A DNA stretch of 64,000 nucleotides from Ligustrum vulgare (lineage: Eukaryota; Streptophyta; Magnoliopsida; Lamiales; Oleaceae), in the NCBI GenBank assembly GCA_963555705.1, contig OY743180.1, positions 36,612,129 to 36,676,128 on the forward strand. The letters run 5' to 3'. The position numbers and the translations under genes were made by a program. The first letter of the stretch is position 1; the number at the start of each line of letters is the position of its first letter. Of this stretch, positions 1 through 12,700 are shown in pieces. The notes beneath the pieces are model-generated. The model searched no databases. It saw only the letters and a list, made by a program, of their open reading frames with translations, and was not told the origin of the DNA.

Positions 1-1838
1 AAATGAGTCCGATTTATCGATCCCACAAGGATTGTCTATTGTAACTACACTCCAGTTCAATCAATTTTAACAAGAAACATATACAATAAATTTTGGTTTG
101 AGAGTGTTCTCGTACTAAAAATAAAATCTCAATTGTAAATAAATAAATAGAAAAATGGTGATGACTTGATGATAAAGGAGTGTTGGGATTCTTGATTCCA
201 CTTGACCATTACCTAATTGAATTCACAACAAATAAATAGAAATGCAATTCATTAATCATGTTAGACCCGATTTTCCAAGCTTAGTCAATTACCTATCTCA
301 AGTGAAACCAACCCTAATTAGCGGAATTAACCTACTATATATCTCTATGTCGATTAAAAACACACCAATTGCATTAAACCTTTGTGAAAATAACACAATG
401 AATCATCCAGGGTTTTAGGTATATCTCTATCCTAAACAAGAACCTAGAGCAAATATTGTATTGATCTAGAATACACAACAATTTCTCAATAATTGCACAT
501 CTCATGATACTTAAGCATAAATGTGGCCACAATCAATGGTAGTCAATAAATACAACAATAAATGCACAAGATAAAAAAAATCTTAAATTCTTAACACAAG
601 CATCAATGTCAACCAAGCCAGGTCAAGCTTCATCAATCATCCCAACACTAAATAACTTAGCCCATAGTGAAATAACAATAAAATTCAAGAATTAAATGCA
701 TTATTTAAACTACAAAGTAAAGTAAATAGAGAAATATGAAGATTAATCAATAATACTTCCCTTCACCAATGATTCTTACTTCAAAATATCACTATTCTTC
801 CACAATAACGTTGGTATTTCTCCCTCAAATCAACATTCATAAAAAAAACTATACAAAAACAAAAGAAAACTACAAGAAGAAAGCAAAGAAAATGAATAAC
901 AAATGAGAGAAATGAGTTTTGGGGTAAAAATGGAGAGAAAAAAGTGTTGAAACCCTTGTCAAAACGCCCAAAAATACGCGTAGATCCGCGTCCTTCAGCG
1001 TTTGGGCCGAACCGGGTCGGCCCAGTAAATAAGTTCAAAATTTTGACCACACGATCACATGGTTAGGCTGAAAACTCTCGGGTTGGTTTTTTGCCTAACT
1101 TCGCGAACGCTACCTAGTCGATAAACGCGATCGCGTGGTTGACCTGGCAGCTCCGTCCTTTGATGATTTGCAATTGGGTCCTCCAACTTTCAAGGTAGAT
1201 CAACTTGGTCCCCAAAGTTTTCGATTTCTTTCAGTTGAGCCCTTTCAAAAGTGCATTTGAGTCCGTCAACTTTGAAAAGTTGCAATTTAGTCCTTCGATC
1301 AATTGCACATGCGATCCACAACTTTTCGAAAGTGACAATTTGGTCCCCAAACTTTGACTATTTGAAGGATTTGACTCTTTTCTCCTCAATTTCTTCAATT
1401 ATTCATCCATTTAGCTCCTTTCTCGTGCTTTCTCCATGAAGTTGATTGTTGAACCTATTTAACCACAAAATATGTACAATTAAATAGATATTTGTCCAAA
1501 TTACTCAAAAAGTGCCACCAAAAATATATGAAATATGCATGTAAAATGCACTCAGCAGTTGTGACTTGAGATCTTGTATAACTGTGTCCTAATCATGATC
1601 GGTGATCAGAAATAATGATGGTTGTGACTTGAAATTTTGACTAACCGTGACTTGTGAATCTGAAATCAATTTACGAATTAAAATATTTGTATTTGTGACT
1701 TGAAATTGCGTAATTTTCTGACCTCAATATATATATAATTAATAAATAATTTTAATTATTTAATTTAACGAATTTATACTTATTATCACCTGATTTTTGA
1801 AATTATATGGGTTTGATCTTATTTTTGAAATATGTATT
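1..1838. other. AT-rich non-coding stretch, probably old repeat
   Basis: No gene is visible. Around 950-1140 there is a GC-richer patch, and around 1150-1400 phrases of the type 'ttggtccccaaa' and 'caatttagtcc' recur. I have seen such phrases in long plant LTRs, so this may be an old LTR body, but no TG..CA ends or target duplication were found. The open frames here are short and look like chance. Confidence 0.4.
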
Positions 1839-3290
1839 TTAAAATACCTTATTTATGTATTTTTCACTTGCATTAATTTCCGAATGATATGAGGATGTTG
1901 CTGTCAAGGTTTGCTTCACGAATCTCCATGATATAGCTGTTCCTCCACGTGTAAACACATATCGTGTTTGCGATTTAGCTTTATGTGGATCAAAGAGATA
2001 ACCTGCATCTGGATATCCCACTAAAGAAGATCCCAATTTTTGAGAATAAAATAATCCCATATCAATTGTACCCTTTAGGGATCGAAAAATGTGTTTAACA
2101 CTATTCTAATGTATTTGAGTTTGTGTAGAGCTATATCTTGCAGGGAGATTTATGGAAAAAGCTATGTCAAGTCGAGTACAATTTGCAAGATATGTTAGCG
2201 CTCCAATGCACTAAGATATGGTAATTCAGGATCAAGAATTTTTTCTCCATCTTCAGGTGGATGAAATTGATTTGTTTTCACATCAAGTGATTGAATAACC
2301 ATAAGGGATGACAATGGATGTGCTTTATCCATATAAAAATTATTTAAGACTTTTTTGTATAAGAAGATTGATGAATAAATAATCCTTCTGGGAAATGTTC
2401 AATTTGCAACCCAAGACAAAACTTATTTTTTCCCCAAATATTTCATCTCAAATTCATTCTTTAAATAATCTGCAGTTTTATTGAGCTCTTCAGGAGTTTC
2501 AATCAGATTTAAATCATCCACATATACTGCAATAATCGCAAATCCACCACTTGTTTTCTTTATGAAAACACACGGGCAAATGTCATCATTTTTATAACCC
2601 TCCTTCAACAAATATTCGCTAAGGTGATTATACCACATGCGTCCGGATTGTTTAAATCCATATAATGATCTTTGCAATTTAATACAGAACATAGTTCTCG
2701 GGCATGTATTATTTGCATCTGGAATTTTGAGTCCTTCAGGGACTTTCTTGTATATGTCAGTATCAAGTGAACCATATAGATAGGCAGTTACTATATCCAT
2801 AAAGCGCATATCAAGCCTTTGTGATACAGTCAAACTAATTAAGAACCTAAAAGTGATAGTATCCATTACGGGAGAATATGTTTCCTCATAATCAATTCCT
2901 GGTCTTTGAGAGAAACCTTGAGCTACAAAGTCGAGTTTTGTATCTTGTAACCTCATTTTTTTCATTCCTCGTTCTTACAAAAACCCATTTGTATCCTACG
3001 GGGATTACATTTTCAGGTGTTCGAACTACAGGTTCAAATACTTTTTTTTTTCTAAGGAATTTAACTCTGCCTGCATGACTTATTTCCATTTTGGCCAATC
3101 ATTTCTATACTGACAGTCGAAGGTCTAATGACCAACTTGTCTTGTGAACAAGCAGCACATGGATAATCATTAGGTAAAAGAATCTCTGGTTCTTTAGAGG
3201 ATGTCCATGTGAGTTGTTAATTATTCGGCGCATCATTATTGCTCTTGGATGTCCAAGTCTAACATGCTTCAAATAGATAATGGGTAGCTA
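1839..3290 (-). mobile_element. Ty1/Copia retrotransposon fragment (pre-integrase, RT, RNase H), broken
   Basis: On the minus strand, from high to low coordinates, it reads a GAG-pre-integrase remnant (around 3290-3120, motif RLGHP), then a Copia reverse transcriptase (about 3110-2420), then degraded connection and RNase H sequence down to 1839. RT landmarks are ELNSL, VPVGYKWVF-like text (here IPVGYKWVF), VAQGFSQRPGIDYEETYSPV, LYGFKQSGRMWY and the catalytic YVDD. The integrase core expected between pre-integrase and RT is missing, so the copy carries an internal deletion. The reading frame shifts near 3095, 2970 and 2422 and has stops in the RNase H part. No LTRs were seen. It is not functional. 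Confidence 0.85.
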
Positions 3291-5580
3291 AAAGGAAAAT
3301 TCTTAAGCAGACATGATTGACTAACCTCAAATGCAATACATCTTAGAGCTAAAGCATATATTTATGGTAGAGAAGTTCACATTACAAAGACTAATTTGTA
3401 TTCATGGGGCCATTGATTCGTAGTCACATTATTGACTGGAAGCTTCTATTTCTAAAATATGAAACAGATAATTTGTGGGGTGGGAACTATTAATAGCTCA
3501 AAGGAAAAATCTAGGGATGGAAGTAAGAGTCAATTAACCATCTTTTAATCATCATAAAGCTAAAGCTTAGAAAGATCATTTTCTCTTGTTGATAACTATA
3601 AAAACAATGTTGAAACAGATTTACTGTTCTATTATAAAGCACGATGACAATTTGAAAAAAATGAAGCATTTAGTGATACTGGAAGGCATAGCTAGTAATG
3701 CCAGGAAATTTTTTTCAACCACAAAGAATTGCTTTATATTCACCACAACACAGAAATCCTAAAGTTGAAAGGTACGAACCTCTCTAATTTACTGTAACAT
3801 AAAATTACAAGAAGACTAACTTCAACTTTGCCAAAATTGAAATAATCGAGTTAAAAAAAAAAGATTCTACTCTACATTCTCAAAGATAAAAATCAGTTTG
3901 TTTCTTTCTTGTTGTTTATCCTTTTTGTAAATCATCTGCTAATGAGAGCTGCCAATGATTTTAGCAGTAGATCTAAACATAATTGATAAAATTTTGCCAC
4001 AAATCTCACCATAAAACACTTGCACATAATAGAACCAGTCATACTTAAACTGATTCTCATCAAAATACATAAATCTATTTGTGCTATAATTCTGTCATTT
4101 TGCAAACTTGTGGATATATGAAGAAGGAAGTGCGAGGTAGAAGACCCTTCTAGAAGATCCTTCTTATCTGTTTTTTATGTTTCATGCTCAGATATTGCCT
4201 TTTCCAGTGCCAGAATCCCACCTCAACACCATAAGACCCAGATACAAATTTAATTTACATGAGTCATAATAAATCAGAATATATATCTCATGTGTCAAAA
4301 GTTTTTTTTTATTACAAAAAGGAATTATAAGTTCAGGTCATGTACTAACCAATTGAAGAAACTTTGATGCATCTTTTGAGCCTTCTTTTCCAGAAGAAAG
4401 GTACCTAAAATCATAAATTAAAAGGTCAATTGAATATCAGGAAGTCACCATGTACATCACCTATAGAAAGAAATAGCATATTTCAACCATGAACATTTTA
4501 CAGCGCAAAGATCTTTATCTTGTGAAGTGTAAATGCCAAAAATAAAACACCAGATGTGTTTCTGCATTGACTTTATTAATGAGGACTAATAGTACAAAAA
4601 TCTCATTCTTGTATACGATTTCTTAATTCACTATCCTAAACGTTGGTCCTCGCATAACCAAAAAAGTGAACTTCATTTTATTGCGATAATCCCTACAAGG
4701 AGACTAACCAAATCCAAAATTAGCAAATGAGAAAAACTTCGCATTAAAAAATAAAGCAACCTACTACCCATACGCAAGAACATAAGATATAACTTGAACA
4801 AAAACCATAAAAATTTAAAAAGAATGCCATTATCAGAAAGCTTCCATGAATTTCATCATTAATTATAGATAAATCAGAGATTAGGAAGAATTAATTGAAT
4901 AGTAAAATAGCAAAGCCAACCTAAATCATTTGAAAATTATCGCAAAACACAAGCTTTGAAAGGCAGTCGAGCCCAGGAGAGAAGCAAAATATCTTAGTTG
5001 ATATGTTTAAATCTGTGGGTCCTTCGATACGGTCGATAGAAAAAGAAGAGAAGGACAAGAAACTAACAAGAATCCAAAAACCAAACAACTCCAACCTCAA
5101 ACTTCAACACAATTCACCGACGACGACACTGAAGAACAATCTTTGCGACCACAGAACAAAAGACAAAGCCTAATAGAAGAAATTTTTCGGGTCGTACACA
5201 AATTGGTTGGGAAAAAAGGCAAGAAGCAACCAGCATCTTTATGCTCCAACGTTGCACATGATAAGAAGCTTGAGGAAATCTACAATAAATTCCAAAATCA
5301 CCTAATTAAAATTTAGACGAAAGGTTCTTGGGAACAAAGATCAGAAACCCTAGACGATGTGATACACATCAGCGGAAGGAGAGTCTGGAAGAACGGGAGA
5401 AGAGTGAAGAATGGGAGAAGTCTTGGAAAAAAATGGTTCTTACCGCCGGTGGTTGGCGGTTGTGGTTGCGGTCGCCGAGAGTGAGGGAGGCGAGGGTTGC
5501 GATGGGAAGAGAGAGCCGAGAGAGAGAGATGTTAGGTGTGAGTGTTTGGATTAGGTTAGATTTATGTGAAATCTTTTGAT
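3291..5580 (-). pseudogene. Possible decayed gene or gene-like transcript, unidentified
   Basis: Read on the minus strand, 5570-5400 resembles a plant 5' UTR: CT-rich, then a good donor (cgGTAAGAACC near 5440). Further down, two stretches look like exons. One, near 4403-4348, is bounded by AG and GTTAGT and can be read YLSSGKEGSKDASKFLQL. The other, near 4220-4180, reads ILALEKAISEHE. Neither connects to a long frame and stops follow soon after. I do not recognise the protein. It may be a pseudogene or gene fragments carried by the adjoining CACTA element. Otherwise the stretch is AT-rich with no gene. Confidence 0.25.
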
Positions 5581-5639
5581 TTTGTTATCTTTTCAAATTT
5601 ACAATTTAGCCCCCAATAATTTGTAATTCAGTCTTATAA

Positions 5640-6041
5640 TTTTAAATAATATGAAGTTTTTCCCCAATAGAACCCTTCGGCAACGTTCATTGCGCGTTGC
5701 AAAAGGGTACCTTTTGGCAACGCGCATTGCGTGTTGCCAAGGTTACCCTTTGGCAACGCACAAAAGAGTACCCTTTGGCAACGCGCACTGCACGTTGCCA
5801 AAGGATACCTTTGGCAACGTTCAGGTGAACTTTGCGAAAGGTACCCTTTTGGCAACGCGCAATGAACGTTGCAAAAGGCTATAATTAGCAACATTCACTT
5901 GCTGAATGTTGCTAAATGTCAAATAAATCAAGCAATGGCAACATGCAACCACTGAATGTTGAGGTAGACCCCCTTTAGCAACATGCAATTAGCGAATATT
6001 TCCGTTTGCATGTTGCAAAATGCCATTTTTCTTGTAGTGAC
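5640..6041. mobile_element. CACTA (En/Spm-like) element end with hairpin subterminal repeats
   Basis: The right edge reads tttttcttgtagtg, the reverse complement of CACTACAAGAAAAA, the typical CACTA terminal repeat. Inside it, 5660-6010 holds many degenerate copies of a GCAACG/CGTTGC motif, often as hairpins such as GGCAAC..GTTGCC with TTGCGC arms, as expected of CACTA subterminal repeats. The opposite CACTA terminus was not found, so only this end is certain. Two overlapping ORFs on opposite strands here (5634-5894) come from the repeat and are not genes. The terminus directly abuts the tandem array. Confidence 0.65.
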
Positions 6042-6726
6042 ATTAACGTCGATAATAATTTTTGATGGTATGCGATTAATGACCAACGATGTCTCAATTT
6101 AGTAAGGAATATTAAAAACATGAACAAGTTAAAAAATTCAATTTATCACAAAACATTAAGTATAGAAATATAAGAATATGAAAATTTTAACCAATCATTT
6201 GTAAATATGATTAGCACAAATAAAATGTTTTTGAAGGTACACGTCATTATCTTTTACAAAACCAAAAAAAAAAAAGAAAAAAATAAAGTGAAATTCTATT
6301 AGGTAAATTGACTTTTTATTTCACAAATTAAAGCATATTCGTTGAATTTCGATAACATAAATAAAAATATCGAAATAGATAAACAAGTTAAAAATAAATA
6401 AAGAGTAAGTGTATAATTATTTTATCTCAAAAGTTAGTGACATTAAAAGGGACTTGTAAAGACTTTTCATTTGAAATACAACATTTTATAAATAAGTAAA
6501 AAATTAAGGAACGATTAAATTTTGGTGTCGTTAATTAAAGAATTGTCAAGTATTTCCCAAAATCATCACCAACAACAATGTCGTAAAAAACACAATGATA
6601 GTGTGACAAAGATCATATAAAAAAATCATTGTCAATAAAATGAATCACTAATGTGTAACGATTTAAATCAGAATTATCGAGACGGGCACTATCGATAATT
6701 ACAAATGACTTCTTGCTAACGAAATC
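6042..6726. repeat. Tandem array, first unit (B subtype), interrupted by solo LTR 1
   Basis: This is the first unit of the ~0.7-kb family. It begins with the recurring landmark cgataataatttttga (here near 6050) and ends in ttcttgctaacgaaatc at the LTR insertion site. The matching remainder resumes at 9774. Its 'aaagggacttgtaaag' and 'tttgaaatacaacattttata' text places it in subtype B. No coding frame is present. Confidence 0.85.
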
Positions 6727-9700
6727 TGTAACACCCCAAGTTCAAGAATCTTAAACCTAGGTGTTAACTTCCCTTTTTCTTTTAACGCGGAATTTAAATC
6801 ATTTACACAACTAAAATGTTCATTTATCTACTATAAAATTTTACCGAAATTTCGGCAGAGTCTCCTCTATAAATTGGACATAGCCAACCTGTAGAGGGAC
6901 ACCAAAACCAATTTAAAAGATTTAAAGCATCAATCACATCTCAACCACATTCATCATTTTCAAAACCAATTCATTCAATCCCCAAACTCCTCAAGCATAA
7001 GGTTTTCCAAAAAATATCAACGACATTGGCAAATGTAATAAGAGGTAATTTAATCTCTAATACGCCATCCATACTTAATTAAAACCAACTTCAACCGAAC
7101 AATGATCAATAATAATGAATGAAGGAATAAATTTAAATGATAACTTGAATAAATTTAACTTTATTAATTAAGGCGATAGTGGGTACTGTCGGAGTCAGCC
7201 GCCAAGTGTTCTCCTCTGATCATCTAACTTTCATCACCTGAAATATGGGGAGGGATTGGGGTGAGCTAAAGCTCAGTAAGTAAACTTTATGCATGAATGC
7301 ATGCTTATGACATGAATGCTTTAAAAAATTTTCCATATATGTATCCCTTTCTCTTTACTTTCCAGAAAATTCAAACTTTTCAAACTTTCGTTTAACATTT
7401 CAAAACTTTCACTTCATTTCCATCGTGAGCTCACTTGATGTAACTTCTAGTCAATCAGATAACAGTGGGCAGTTCTTATTTGGAACCAGATTAACATGCG
7501 CATTTCCACCGCAAAGCGGTTTAACATTCACTTTCCCACCGCAAGGCGGTTCATTCATTCATTCCACCGCAAAGCGGCTCATTACATTCATTCCACCGCA
7601 AAGCGGCTCATTACATTCGGGTACGCCGGTCCCCCGCGCCCCATTTCCCACTCGGATCTTTCATGACATAGAAGTACACCCATTCTTTCAAAAACTTGGG
7701 ATACATAATTTTTGACAAAAATTGCACTTTGACACATTCCTTTCATTAAAACATTTGACTTTCTCATTTCGATGCCAATGCATGCTTAATGATGCAATGA
7801 CATGATAATGTGCATGTTTGAACATTTCCTTAAATAGACATACTTGCATATGGCAATTCAAATACATCAACATTAAGTAATTAACACGAAATCACTTACG
7901 CACATTAATTTCACATTAACTTTCTACTTTCATGAAAATAGGGGAAGTTTACTTACTTGACATCCTTAGTATTTACCGTTATCTTAACTTGCAAGTGGAA
8001 GAGTCTCAGATTCCCGTGACGTCAATGTACCAATTCTCAATTCAAATCAAATGGAATCTTAAGCCATGTCAAATACAAATCACACTACATTCAAAATAAG
8101 AGATTTACTTCAATAGCAATAATTGAAATCTAACTTATCAATTTACACAAAGGGGTCAAAGTTATGGAATATTCATTACAACTTAAATTTTACAGAGACA
8201 ATTCCAATAAGCATTCTAACTATTCGTAAATTTGGCAATCACCATTTATTTAACTTTACTAGAACAGTTAATTTAACTACAAATTTCATAAATTTCGAAA
8301 TTCTGAAAATTGTAACTATAAGTCAAACATATACACTAAAAATTGAATTAAAAACCACCTTATTATTTGAAATTCTAATTTAGTATACACATAATCACAA
8401 TACTTTTCAATCGTAAACCAAAATCCTGACTGAGGTTAAAACTTCAACGTGATCTACAATTTAACTCAAACGAGGTTTAAAGTTATGTCAAACCCTAGCA
8501 TGCCATATTCTAAACAAAAAATCCAATTTCATTGCGAATTAGAAAAATCTTCTTACCCATTAATTTAACCTCAAGTAAATATATTTGACTTAAACCAAAA
8601 TTAACAAAATGATCAAATAACAACTCTAACCATTCTTGAAATGTTCCCAAATCTAAACATTTCAATTATAACTCACGTTCACACTAGACAATTGAGCTAA
8701 TTGAATCCTTTAAATTCCATAATCTGAAAATGCATACATTTAAATAAAATCTTTCTTCAAATCTAAACTTTATTATAAAATTTGGAATACACATATATAC
8801 ACATTGCCCCAAATCTGAACTTGGTTTTCAACCTAAAATCAAACTTAAACAATTAAGAAATAATTAAATTCTTACATTTCAAAATTCGAAATTTAAATTC
8901 AGATTTACACTTCCCCAAAATCTGAAATTCCCATTTACGGAGTTTACATATACATATACATCAATATATACATATACACAATTACATATATACATATATG
9001 AACATTACCCAAATCTTCCGATTTTACAGTATAATTCGAAATCTACTAACTTAAATATGAAAATATGAGAAATAACACATATTTACATACACTCACAATA
9101 TATACACACACATACATATACATAGTGATTTCGTGTGTGAAACCATGAAATTGTGAGCGTCCGTGTGTGCGTGTTGCTGCGGGAATAAGAAAGGGAAAGT
9201 GTGTGTGTGTGTGTGTCTCACCAGTAGGTGGTGGTAGAGATCGCCGGCGCTGATTCGGGTCGCCGGCTCTGATTCGGCGTAAGGCGAGAGAGGCAGGTGA
9301 GACCGAGAGAGAGACGAGAGGGAGTCGAGACAGAGAGGCGTCGGGTGAGAGGGTGAGAATGAGATGTCGATTGCGAGAGTGAGGGTTAGGTTTAAGCGTT
9401 TAACTTTTGGTAAATTGCAATTCAGTCCCTCAACTCTCATAAATTGGTAATTTAAGTCCATGACCCTCAAATAAAATTCCAAAGTGTCACCAAACTTTTC
9501 CCAACTTCAATTTAATGCAATTTAGGCAACTTACTGCTCAATTAAAATAAAATGGCAAGTAACAATTAAAATAACAATTAGACATAGAATTGTACATAAA
9601 CAAATTTATCAACATTTTAATTGGCACATTGATCATGACGGCGTCCAAGTCCTTCCACTGCAATTTCATTCAAAACATTTACGTAAGATTCATTAAATTT

Positions 9701-9773
9701 CAAATTTCAAATAACATTAACATAAATATTACGTGAAATTTTAAAGGGCACGAAAATGAAAAGCGGTATTACA
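6727..9773. mobile_element. Long solo LTR 1 (3047 bp) inserted in the array
   Basis: It starts TGTAACACCCC and ends GGTATTACA, and is flanked by a perfect 5-bp duplication AAATC (6722-6726 and 9774-9778). The flanks rejoin into one array unit, which proves insertion into the array. No internal retrotransposon genes are present, so it is read as a solo LTR. Features inside: an inverted repeat GAGCTaaAGCTC followed by AGTAAG near 7263-7280; four CCGC-aa(a/g)-GCGG hairpin repeats at about 7508-7607; and a GC-rich, GA/CT-biased part with a short GT repeat at 9115-9390. Length and termini suggest a Ty3/gypsy family with long LTRs. The 129-residue ORF on the minus strand (9093-9482) lies in the biased part and has no recognisable domain. 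Confidence 0.8.
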
Positions 9774-12700
9774 AAATCTTATCTCATTTTTATTAATGTC
9801 GATAATAATTTTTGAAGGTATATGATTGATCACCCACGATGTCTCAATTTAGTGAGGAATATTAAAAACATGAACAAGTTAAAAAATTCAAGTTATCACA
9901 AAACACTAAGTATAGAAATATAAGAATACAAACAATTTACCAAATTCTATTAGGTAAATTGACGATTTATTTTCACTAAGCAAAGCATATTCGTTGAATT
10001 TCAATAACATAAATAACTATATCGCAGTCGATAAACAAGTTAAAAATTAATTTATAAAATAAATAAATAGATAGCAAGTATATAATTATTTGATATCATA
10101 AGTCGGTACAATAAAAGGAATTTACAATGACATTTCGAGGGAAATACAACATTTGATAAATAAGCAGAAAAATATAGAACGTTTAAATTTTTGAAATTAA
10201 CAATTATATTGCTAATTAAAGAGTCATCAAATATTTCCCAAATCATCGCCAAAAATAATGTCGTAAAAAACACAATGAAGGTGTGACAAAGTTCATATAA
10301 AATAAATAATTGTCAATATAACAATTCTCTAACGTGTAACGATTTTAATAAGAATTATCTGCACAGACACTATCAATAATTAAAAATGACTTCTTGCTAA
10401 CGGGACCTTAGCAACATTTTAATCGATATTAACGTCGATAATAATTTTTGAAGGTATGTGACAGATCACCCACGATGTCTCAATTTAGTGAGGAATATTA
10501 AAGACATGAACAAGTTAAAAAATTCAATTTATCACACAACATGTATAGATATATAAGAATATAAACAATTTAACTAATTGTTCGTAAATATTATTAGCAC
10601 AAATAAAAAGAATTTTGAATGTACGTCATTATCTTTTAGAAAAAAAATTTGAAAAAAGGAAAATCCGATATTTAGTTACATTTACGATTTATTGTGACTA
10701 ATTAAAGCATATTCGCTAAATTTTGATAGCATAAATGACTATATCGCCATCGATAAAGATGTTCAATTTATAAAATGAAATAAATGAATAGTAAGTGTAC
10801 AATTATTTTATCTCATAATTCGGTGACATTAAAAGGGATTTGTAAAGACATTTCAATTGAAATACAACATTTTATAAATAAGTAAAAAATTATAGAACGA
10901 TTAAATTTTGGTAATTAAATTGTTAATTAAAGAATCGACAAATATTTCCCAAATCATTACCAACAATAATGTCGTAAAAAACACAGTGAAAGAGTGACAA
11001 ATATCATATAAAAAAATCATTGTCAATAAAATGAATAGCTAACGTGTAATGAGTTAAAATCAGAATTATCGCCACGGGCACTATCGATAATTACAAATGA
11101 CTTCTTGCTAACAAAACCTTAGCTCATTGATATTGATATTAATGTCGATAATAATTTTTGAAGATATACGATTGATCACCCACAATGTCGCAATTTAGTG
11201 AGGAATATTAAAAACATGAACAAGTTAAAAAATTCAAGTTATCACAAAACACTAAGTATAAAAATATAAGAATATAAACAATTTACCTAATAATTCGCAA
11301 ATATTATTAACACAAATAAAAAGGTTTTTGAAGGTATACGTCATTATCTTTTTTTTTTTTTAAAAAAAAGTGAAATTCTATTAGGTAAATTGGCAATTTA
11401 TTTTCACTAAGCAAAGCATATTCGTTGAATTTCAATAACATAAATAACTATATCGCCGTCGATAAACAAGTTAAAAATTAATTTACAAAATAAATAAATA
11501 GATAGCAAGTATATAATTATTTGATATCATAAGTCGGTGACAATAAAAGGAATTTACAAAGACATTTCGAGCGAAATACAACATTTGATAAATATGCAGA
11601 AAAATACAGAAAGTTTAAATTTTGGAAATTAACAATTATATTGCTAATTAAAGAGTCTTCAAATATTTCCCAAATCATCACCAAAAATATTGTCGTAAAA
11701 AACACAATGAAAGTGTGACAAAGTTCATATAAAAAAAATTCAATAAAACAAATCGCTAACGTGTAACGATTTTAATTAGAATTATCGGCACAAACACTAT
11801 CAATAATTACAAATGACTTCTCGCTAACGGGACCTTAGAAACATTTTAATCGATATTAACGTCGATAGTAATTTTTGAAGGTATTTGACAGATCACCCAC
11901 GATGTTTCAATTTAGCGAGGAATATTAAAGACATGAACAAGTTAAAAAATTCAATTTATCACAAAATATGAATTATAGATATATAAGAATATAAACAATT
12001 TAACAAATTTTTTGTAAATATTATTAGCACAAATAAAAAGAATTTTGAATGTATACGCCATTATCTTTTAGAAAAAAAAAATTGAAAAAAGGCAAATCCG
12101 TCATTATCTTTTACATTGACGATTTATTGTGACTAATTAAAGCATATTCGCTAAATTTTGATAACATAAATGACTATATCGCCATCGATAAAGAAGTTCA
12201 ATTTATAAAATAAAATAAATGAATAGTAAGTGTACAATTATTTTATCTCATAATTCGGTGGCATTAAAAGGGATTTGTAATGACATTTCAATTGAAATAC
12301 AACATTTTATAAATAAGTAAAAAATTATAGAACGATTAAATTTTGGTAATTAAATTGTTAATTAAAGAATCGTCAAATATTTCCCAAATCATTGCCAACA
12401 ATAATGTCGTAAAAAACACGGTGAAAGAGTGACAAATATCATATAAAAAAATCATTGTCAATAAAATGAATAGCTAACGTGTAATGAGTTAAAATCAGAA
12501 TTATCTGCACGGGAACTATCGATAATTACAAATGACTTCTTGCTAACAAAACCTTAGCTCATTGATATTGATATTAATGTCGATAATAATTTTTGAAGGT
12601 ATACGATTGATCACCCACGATGTCTCAATTTAGTGAGGAATATTAAAAACATGAACAAGTTAAAAAATTCAAGTTATCACAAAACACTAAGTATAAAAAT

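Noticed and set aside
5125..5314. Plus-strand open stretch ending KFQNHLIKI
   Set aside because: It has no start in frame that I can support and no known domain; the surroundings look like a minus-strand 5' UTR.
5634..5894. Overlapping ORFs on both strands with repeated GNAH/ALPKG text
   Set aside because: Both follow the CACTA subterminal hairpin repeat; symmetrical repeats leave both strands open.
9093..9482. 129-residue ORF rich in Ser, His and Thr
   Set aside because: It lies in the CT/GA-biased part of solo LTR 1, includes a GT microsatellite translated as His-Thr, and has no homology I recognise.
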